A DNA stretch of 6,731 nucleotides from Planctomycetota bacterium (GTDB taxonomy: Bacteria; Planctomycetota; UBA1135; GCA-002686595). Numbering within the stretch: position 1 is the first letter of the stretch; each line of letters opens with the position of its first letter. The position numbers and the translations under genes were made by a program. The stretch covers positions 2,633 through 9,363 of the forward strand of contig WTJQ01000227.1 of the NCBI GenBank assembly GCA_011524785.1, in the 5' to 3' direction. This document shows, in pieces, positions 1 through 4,491 of the stretch. Below the pieces are notes generated by a model. The model had not been told where the DNA came from and searched no databases. It worked only from the letters and a program-made list of their open reading frames with translations.

Positions 1-294
1 GCTTCCGACGCTGCGACCCTGGCTCCCGCGGGCTCGTCCCGGAAGAAGCCGGCCACCACGCCCGACGAGGGTGGGGAGGGCTCGCTCCTGCAGCGAGCCG
101 GCTGCCTGTTCCTGCAGGAGGGGCGCGTGGCCGTCTCCATGCTCCAGCGCTCCTTCGACCTCGACTTCCAGGCCGCCTGCGACCTGCTCGACGACCTGCA
201 GGAGGAGGGGCTGATCGGCCCGTACAAGGGCGGTCAGCAGCGTGATATCCTCCTCACCCTCGAGGAGTGGCAGGCGCGGACGCCTGCCTCCTAG
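1..294 (+). CDS. ftsK: DNA translocase FtsK, C-terminal end (gamma domain), 5' truncated by window
   Basis: The frame is open from base 1 to the TAG at 292-294, giving the last 97 residues of a larger protein whose motor domain lies outside the window. Residues 1 to about 24 form a low-complexity linker rich in Ala, Ser, Pro, Thr and Lys. Residues about 26-92 match the FtsK gamma winged helix: the stretch VAVSMLQRSF aligns with the family's S-x-S-x-LQRxxxI, and LLDDLQEEGLIGP aligns with xIxxMExxGIVgP, followed by a QQRDILL strand like the family's xREVLV. In the family this domain reads polar KOPS sequences and activates XerCD recombination at dif, while the hexameric motor pumps DNA at the division septum. 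The recognition helix is unusual: the family's GYNRAAR is replaced by DFQAACD, so the residues normally contacting DNA are absent (see findings). The call rests on the domain pattern plus location before rimO; the truncation prevents checking Walker motifs. Confidence 0.85.
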   Translation, partial: ASDAATLAPAGSSRKKPATTPDEGGEGSLLQRAGCLFLQEGRVAVSMLQRSFDLDFQAACDLLDDLQEEGLIGPYKGGQQRDILLTLEEWQARTPAS

Positions 295-342
295 GGCCCC
301 CCAGCACGGCTCGGGGGGAGGACCTGCCCCCCCCCGCTCTCC
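295..342 (+). promoter_or_regulatory. ftsK-rimO gap: two mutually exclusive GC hairpins overlapping the rimO ribosome-binding tract
   Basis: This is the longest gap in the window, at 48 bases. It holds a C6 run (297-302), a G6 run (313-318) and a C9 run (327-335). Hairpin A pairs 297-302 with 313-318 and 303-305 with 309-311, leaving an ACG triloop and one bulged C at 312. Hairpin B pairs 313-318 with 327-332 and 319-320 with 324-325, leaving a GAC triloop and one bulged G at 326. Both use the same G6 run, so they cannot coexist. The G6 run plus AGGA (313-322) is the only Shine-Dalgarno-like tract before rimO and sits 20 bases from the GTG, longer than usual. Hairpin A leaves AGGA free and hairpin B buries part of it. 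Neither is followed by a T run, so an intrinsic terminator is not supported. A regulatory role is inference; no promoter boxes are recognisable here. Confidence 0.4.
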
Positions 343-1689
343 GTGTCCGCCACCGCTCAACGCGCCGAGGTCGTCTCCCTCGTCCACCTCGGCTGTGCGC
401 GCAACCTGATCGACTCGGAGCTCATCCTCGCGCGCCTCGCCGAGCAGGAGCTCCTGGTCTCCGGCGATGCCGACCACGCGGGCACCGTGGTCCTGAACAC
501 CTGCTCGTTCATCGGGCCCGCTCGTGAGGAGAGCTACGCGGCGATCCGCGGCCTCCTCGAGCGCAAGCGCGCGGGCAGCCTCCAGCACGTCGTCGTCGCC
601 GGCTGTCTCGTTCAGCGCTACCGACGCAAGCTCGCAGAGCAGTTCCCCGCGGTCGACCTGTGGGCCGAGATCTCGGACTACCGCGCCCTCGCCCGTGAGG
701 TCCGGGGCATGGTCGACGGGAGCCGGACGGCTGGCTACCTGGAGGGTCCCGGGCTCCGCCCCCCCGACCGGGAGGACGCGCGCCTGCTGTCGACCCCCGG
801 CTCCTACGCGTACCTGCGCATCAGCCACGGCTGCGACCACACCTGCGGCTTCTGTGCGATCCCCTCGATCCGCGGCCCGCACCGCAGCAAGCGGCCGGCC
901 TCGATCGTGGAGGAGGCCCAGGAGCTGATCGGCGCGGGCGTGCGCGAGCTCGTCCTGGTGGCCGAGGACTCCACCGCCTGGGGACGCGACCTGGACCTCG
1001 AGCTCCCCGACCTGGTGGAGGACCTCGCGGACCTCGAGGGCGACCACCGGCTGCGCGTGATGTACGCCTACCCCAACCGCTTCCCCTGGGAGCTGACGCG
1101 GCTCCTGCGCGAGCACCCGCGGGTCGAGCCCTACCTCGACATCCCGATCCAGCACGCGGCGACGCCGGTGCTGCGAGCCATGGGGCGCGCGGGGAGCGGG
1201 GACCAGGTGCGCCGCACCCTGGACCGCCTGCTCGAGGAGGTCCCGGACCTGACCCTGCGGACCACCGTGCTCCTCGGGTACCCGGGGGAGACCGACGCCG
1301 ACGCCGAGGAGCTGGTCCGCTTCGTGGAGGAGTACCGCCTCGCACGCCTGGGGGCCTTCACCTACTCCGACGAGGAGGGCACGCCCGCGCACGGTCGCGA
1401 CGGGCAGGTCCCTGCCGAGGACGCCCAGGCTCGCCTCGAGGCGGTGCTCGCGGCGCGGGACCGCAACCTGGCCGCGGTCCAGGGCGAGCAGGTCGGCCGC
1501 GAGCTCGAGGTGCTCGTGGACGAGGACTCCGACGAGGAGGGAGAGGCCCTGGGGCGCACGTCCATGGACGCCCCGGAGGTGGACCCGCGGGTGCTCGTCG
1601 AGGCCGAGGGCCTGCAGGCGGGCGACCGCGTCCGGGTCCGCGTCACGGAGGTGACCGAGGAGTTCGACCTGGTCGGGGGACTCGCATGA
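343..1689 (+). CDS. rimO: Ribosomal protein S12 methylthiotransferase RimO
   Basis: RimO is a radical-SAM enzyme that adds a methylthio group to the beta carbon of a conserved aspartate of ribosomal protein S12. All three family domains are visible in the 448 residues. The N-terminal UPF0004 domain has cluster ligands C18 (LGCARN), C54 (NTCSFI) and C88 (AGCLVQ). The radical-SAM core has the CxxxCxxC motif at C164, C168 and C171, followed by the EDSTAWGRDL, YLDIPIQH and GYPGET signatures. A TRAM domain covers about 381-448. The segment GRTSMDAPEVD in the TRAM region is characteristic of RimO rather than the tRNA enzyme MiaB. GTG at 343 is the only start codon between the in-frame ftsK stop and the first essential cysteine, so the start is well constrained despite a distant ribosome-binding tract. 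The length is normal for the family. The stop overlaps the pgsA start by four bases. Confidence 0.95.
   Translation: MSATAQRAEVVSLVHLGCARNLIDSELILARLAEQELLVSGDADHAGTVVLNTCSFIGPAREESYAAIRGLLERKRAGSLQHVVVAGCLVQRYRRKLAEQFPAVDLWAEISDYRALAREVRGMVDGSRTAGYLEGPGLRPPDREDARLLSTPGSYAYLRISHGCDHTCGFCAIPSIRGPHRSKRPASIVEEAQELIGAGVRELVLVAEDSTAWGRDLDLELPDLVEDLADLEGDHRLRVMYAYPNRFPWELTRLLREHPRVEPYLDIPIQHAATPVLRAMGRAGSGDQVRRTLDRLLEEVPDLTLRTTVLLGYPGETDADAEELVRFVEEYRLARLGAFTYSDEEGTPAHGRDGQVPAEDAQARLEAVLAARDRNLAAVQGEQVGRELEVLVDEDSDEEGEALGRTSMDAPEVDPRVLVEAEGLQAGDRVRVRVTEVTEEFDLVGGLA
1675..1680 (+). promoter_or_regulatory. Shine-Dalgarno-like site for pgsA
   Basis: GGGGGA inside the last codons of rimO ends five bases before the pgsA ATG at 1686. 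It is G-rich rather than the consensus AGGAGG, so it is a moderate match. Together with the ATGA overlap it supports the start at 1686. Confidence 0.45.
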
Positions 1690-2303
1690 GCGGTGTCTTC
1701 CGCCACTGGCCGAACCGGATCACCGCGCTGCGCTTCGTCGGCTCTCTCGTCCTCTTTGGGCTCCTGCAGCTCCTCGTCCACGTCCCGGCCGACGAGATCG
1801 CCGAGCACCGCGGCACCATGCAGGCCGTGTTCTGGCTGTTCGTGATCACGGCGGCCACCGACTACCTCGACGGCTACCTCGCCCGGCGGGACGCCCTCGT
1901 CTCGGCCTTCGGTCGCATCGCCGACCCCTTCACGGACAAGGTCCTGATCCTGGGGACCATGATCTTCTGCGCGGTGAGCCCCTGGACCCGCGAGCTCATC
2001 CCCGCCTGGATGGTGGTGGTGATCATGGCGCGCGAGTTCCTCGTCACCGGGATCCGCGGCTACGTCGAGAGCGTCGGGGGCGAGTTCCCCGCGGACGGCT
2101 TCGGCAAGATCAAGATGATCGCCCAGTGCCTCGCGGTGGGCGGCGTCTTCTGGCTCGACGCCTTCCCGTGGCCCGCGGCGTGGCTCGAGGCGTGGCGCTG
2201 GATCGTGCTCGTCCTGGTGTGGATCACGCTCCTGGCCACGATCGGCTCGGGCCTCTCCTACGTGCTGAAGGCGCGGGGCGTGCTCGAGAGGAGCGCCCAG
2301 TGA
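1686..2303 (+). CDS. pgsA: CDP-diacylglycerol--glycerol-3-phosphate 3-phosphatidyltransferase PgsA
   Basis: PgsA is an integral inner-membrane enzyme that transfers the phosphatidyl group of CDP-diacylglycerol to glycerol-3-phosphate, making phosphatidylglycerol phosphate. The 205-residue protein carries an intact CDP-alcohol phosphotransferase signature: D59, D62, G63, A66, R67, then eight residues, G76, D80 and D84, with all four metal-binding aspartates. Downstream, R116-E117, R124 and the GKIK segment (140-143) followed by Q147 match the PgsA pattern better than phosphatidylserine or cardiolipin synthases of the same fold. About six hydrophobic segments are visible, near 14-33, 46-58, 86-99, 105-118, 142-157 and 172-194, as expected for the fold. 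It starts at the ATGA overlapping the rimO stop and ends in the GTGA that starts pgpA, so translation is probably coupled on both sides. The next gene encodes the phosphatase acting on its product, which strengthens the assignment. Confidence 0.93.
   Translation: MSGVFRHWPNRITALRFVGSLVLFGLLQLLVHVPADEIAEHRGTMQAVFWLFVITAATDYLDGYLARRDALVSAFGRIADPFTDKVLILGTMIFCAVSPWTRELIPAWMVVVIMAREFLVTGIRGYVESVGGEFPADGFGKIKMIAQCLAVGGVFWLDAFPWPAAWLEAWRWIVLVLVWITLLATIGSGLSYVLKARGVLERSAQ
2286..2293 (+). promoter_or_regulatory. Shine-Dalgarno site deciding the pgpA start
   Basis: GAGAGGAG within the end of pgsA lies six bases before GTG 2300. It is the best ribosome-binding site in the window and is the main reason for choosing GTG 2300 over start codons further upstream in the same frame. 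Confidence 0.7.
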
Positions 2304-2785
2304 ACCGACTCCGCCTCGGCATCATCACCGCGGGCTTCCTCGGCTGCGCGCCGGTGGCCCCCGGCACCTTCGGGACCCTGGCGGGCGTCCTGTTCGCCTG
2401 GCTCCTGCGGGACACGACCCCCTACCCGGCCTTCGTCCTGGGCCTCGCGGCCGTGCTCTACGCCATTGGCCGCGCCCTGGGTCCTTGGACGGAGCAGCAC
2501 CACGGCAAGGACCCGGGCTGCTTCGTGCTCGACGAGGTCATCGGGTACCTGATCACGGTGTGCTGGCTGGACGCGCCGAGCCTGGTCGCCCTCGCGGTCG
2601 GCTTCCTCCTCTTCCGGCTGTTCGACATCCTCAAGCCCTGGCCCGTCCGCGCCATGGAGCGCATCCCCGGAGCGGACGGCATCCTGCTCGACGACGTCGT
2701 GGCGGGCCTGTACGGGCTCGGCTGCATGGCCGCGCTGCGCCTCCTCCTTCCCGGCGAGGGCCTCTGGGTCTACAACGGGGCCTGA
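2300..2785 (+). CDS. pgpA: Phosphatidylglycerophosphatase A (PgpA)
   Basis: PgpA removes the phosphate from phosphatidylglycerol phosphate to give phosphatidylglycerol, completing the step begun by PgsA. The 161-residue product has the family landmarks in order. G15-x-x-P18-x-APGTFGTLAG (to residue 29) forms the N-terminal loop. D71, D78 and E79 lie in KDPGCFVLDEVIG. The segment FRLFDILKPWPV (105-116) is followed by LLDDVVAG (129-136) with the catalytic-type acidic pair D131/D132. Hydrophobic segments near 44-60, 82-104 and 133-150 indicate a membrane protein. The frame stays open upstream to 2126 inside pgsA, but that extension has no family similarity. GTG 2300 has a strong ribosome-binding site and overlaps the pgsA stop as GTGA. 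The length is normal for PgpA. The TGA stop abuts the ATG of the next gene. Confidence 0.92.
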   Translation: MNRLRLGIITAGFLGCAPVAPGTFGTLAGVLFAWLLRDTTPYPAFVLGLAAVLYAIGRALGPWTEQHHGKDPGCFVLDEVIGYLITVCWLDAPSLVALAVGFLLFRLFDILKPWPVRAMERIPGADGILLDDVVAGLYGLGCMAALRLLLPGEGLWVYNGA

Positions 2786-4186
2786 ATGTCGAGGAGCCGC
2801 ACCCGAGAGAGCGCCAGCGGGATGAGCCTGGCCAGCCGCTTCGCCCTCGTGACCAGCATCGGTCTGGCCGTCGTGATGGCCCTCGCCGGCTGGATCCTCC
2901 TCAGCAAGAGCGAGGAGCTGGTCGACGCCTCCGTCGACCGCAGCCTGCGCGCGGCAGCGCGCGCGGAGACGGAGCGCGGCCGCGCCGAGGGGGAGGGCTT
3001 CATGGAGCGCGGGAACAAGGGCGACGCGCTCGACGGGGTCGGGCGCTTCCCGGCGACCATCCGGACCGGCGAGCTGGCGGGCCGCAGCGCGCACCTCTAC
3101 GAGGTGGAGGGCGGTGCGAGCATCCTCGCGCCCGATCCCGACGCTCACTCCAAGGACAACCTCCGCGGCCTCGTCGTCCTGGTGGGGGTGCTGGTCGCAG
3201 GCGCCGGAGCCGCCCTCGCGGCCTGGGCCGCCACCTCGGCCGCGCGGCCCCTGCGAGCCCTCGTCGACGACGTGCAGGCCCTCGCGCGGCGCGGTCTGCG
3301 CCACAGCGTGAAGGCCCAGGGGCCCCGGGAGGTGGTGCTCCTCGGTCGGGCGATCTCACGCATGGCCCAGGACCTGCTCGAGGCGCGCGAGGCCGAGCTC
3401 GAGCTGGGGGTGCGGGAGCGCGAGCAGGCGGTCGCTCGAGAGGTCAGCGATGCCCTCCGTCCGCAGTCCACTCCCGAGCCTGCAGGCTGGACCGTACTCG
3501 ACGCACGGCTCGAGGGCTCGGAGATCGGCGGCTCGTTCCACGAGTTCCTCGAGGTGGGGGGCCGCACCATCGTCCTGCTCTGCGACGTGACCGGGGAGGG
3601 CGTCCCCGGCGCGCTCGTCGGCGCCACGGCGCGCGCCTTCCTGCGGGCGGCGCTCGAGCGCGAGGAGGCTCTTGCGCCTGCTCTGGCGCGCGTGAACCGG
3701 GACCTCCATCGGGACCTGCAGCCGGGGCTCGCCGTGACGGCGCTCTGCGTGGCCCTGGATCCGGGAACGGGCCAGGCCGAGATCGCCTGCGCGGGGCACC
3801 AGGTCGCCCCGCTGCGCTGGTCCGCGGCGCGCGGGGAGCTGGAGACCATCCATCCCGAGGGCATCGCCCTGGGCTTCGACAAGGGGCCCTTCTTCGAGCG
3901 GAGCCTCGAGGGGGTCGAGGTCCAGCTCGAGCCGGGCGACGCGCTGCTCCTGGCCTCGACCGGCCTCGTGGCTCAGCCAGGGGCCGGCGGTGAGGAGTGG
4001 GGCGAGGACGCCCTCCAGGCCTCGGCCGCCAGGCACCTCGCGACCGGACCCTACGACGCCATCGCCGGCGTCCAGGACGACGCCGAGGCCCACCGCGATC
4101 CCGGCGGCGCGAGCGGCGGCCTCCCCGATGCGACCCTCGTCGTCGTCGCGCGCGACCGCACGACCCCCAGATCCGAGGCACCCTGA
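2786..4186 (+). CDS. Membrane HAMP protein with degenerate SpoIIE/PP2C-like domain (probable pseudophosphatase)
   Basis: The 466 residues show a bacterial sensor layout: transmembrane helix about 19-39, a short extracytoplasmic segment 40-126, a second helix about 127-149, HAMP about 150-203 (RPL at 154-156, helix 2 around 182-200), a charged coiled linker to about 222, then a SpoIIE-type PPM phosphatase fold to the end. Family landmarks IGG (247-249), DVTGEGVPGAL (267-277), the VTA strand, AGH (336-338) and PGD (383-385) are recognisable. Active-site positions are changed: IGGD is IGGS (S250), TDG is STG (T392) and DDxT is PDAT (P447, D448). Only D267 of the usual four metal-binding aspartates clearly remains, so catalysis on a phosphoserine anti-sigma antagonist is doubtful and a binding or signalling role is more likely. 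No partner kinase or STAS protein lies in the window. The start at 2786 directly follows the pgpA stop; ATG 2822 (Met13), after a GAGAGAG tract, is a reasonable alternative that keeps both helices. Confidence 0.8.
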   Translation: MSRSRTRESASGMSLASRFALVTSIGLAVVMALAGWILLSKSEELVDASVDRSLRAAARAETERGRAEGEGFMERGNKGDALDGVGRFPATIRTGELAGRSAHLYEVEGGASILAPDPDAHSKDNLRGLVVLVGVLVAGAGAALAAWAATSAARPLRALVDDVQALARRGLRHSVKAQGPREVVLLGRAISRMAQDLLEAREAELELGVREREQAVAREVSDALRPQSTPEPAGWTVLDARLEGSEIGGSFHEFLEVGGRTIVLLCDVTGEGVPGALVGATARAFLRAALEREEALAPALARVNRDLHRDLQPGLAVTALCVALDPGTGQAEIACAGHQVAPLRWSAARGELETIHPEGIALGFDKGPFFERSLEGVEVQLEPGDALLLASTGLVAQPGAGGEEWGEDALQASAARHLATGPYDAIAGVQDDAEAHRDPGGASGGLPDATLVVVARDRTTPRSEAP

Positions 4187-4206
4187 GCCCCGCTCTCCCC
4201 GAACCC

Positions 4207-4491
4207 ATGCAGATCCAGGAGTTCCAGCGCCTCATCGAGGCCGTCTACTACGAGAAGGACTCGGCCCGCGGCCTGGCAGGGACCCACATGTGGTTCTGCG
4301 AGGAGGTCGGGGAGCTGACCCGCGCCCTGCGGCGCGACACCCGCGAGGAGCTGGAGGGCGAGTTCGCGGACGTCCTCGCCTGGCTCGCGAGCCTGGCCTC
4401 CATCGCGGGCATCGACCTGGAGGAGGCGGCCCGCAAGAAGTACGAGCGCGGCTGTCCCCGCTGCGAGGCGACCCCCTGCGCGTGCGGGTGA
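4207..4491 (+). CDS. Small MazG-like nucleotide pyrophosphohydrolase with C-terminal cysteine tail
   Basis: This 94-residue protein has the all-alpha NTP pyrophosphohydrolase metal-binding motif, with E32, E33 and E36 in FCEEVGEL and E52/D55 in EFADVLAWL, spaced as in single-domain MazG proteins. Family members cleave nucleoside triphosphates to monophosphate and pyrophosphate, cleansing the nucleotide pool of non-canonical or excess nucleotides. The substrate here cannot be told from sequence. The protein ends in CPRCEATPCAC, a CxxC-x4-CxC tail (C83, C86, C91, C93) that could bind zinc. I believe related planctomycete and archaeal-type MazG proteins carry a similar tail, but I cannot check. 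ATG 4207 is chosen because family similarity begins there; the frame is open back to 3997, but that part overlaps the preceding gene. The 20-base leader is C-rich without a Shine-Dalgarno sequence. The stop overlaps the priA start. Confidence 0.82.
   Translation: MQIQEFQRLIEAVYYEKDSARGLAGTHMWFCEEVGELTRALRRDTREELEGEFADVLAWLASLASIAGIDLEEAARKKYERGCPRCEATPCACG

Noticed and set aside
297..318. Hairpin after the ftsK stop as an intrinsic transcription terminator
   Set aside because: The stem is strong, but it is followed by AGGACCTG and a C run with no T tract, and rimO follows closely on the same strand.
821..1345. Minus-strand 174-codon frame inside rimO
   Set aside because: Arg, Pro and Gly-rich shadow of the rimO coding sequence with no motif or plausible start context.
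2126..2299. Longer N-terminus for PgpA starting inside pgsA
   Set aside because: The added 58 residues are Arg-rich and unlike PgpA, whereas GTG 2300 has a strong Shine-Dalgarno site and yields a family-typical N-terminus.
2485..3993. 502-codon plus-strand frame overlapping pgpA and the HAMP-SpoIIE gene
   Set aside because: The product is an Arg, Pro, Gly and Ala-rich sequence without motifs, in a different frame from two recognised proteins. It is a GC-bias shadow.
3990..4487. Possible 166-residue N-terminal extension of PriA
   Set aside because: The extension is Pro/Arg/Ser-rich, overlaps the end of the HAMP-SpoIIE gene and all of mazG, and has no PriA similarity. PriA homology begins just after GTG 4488.
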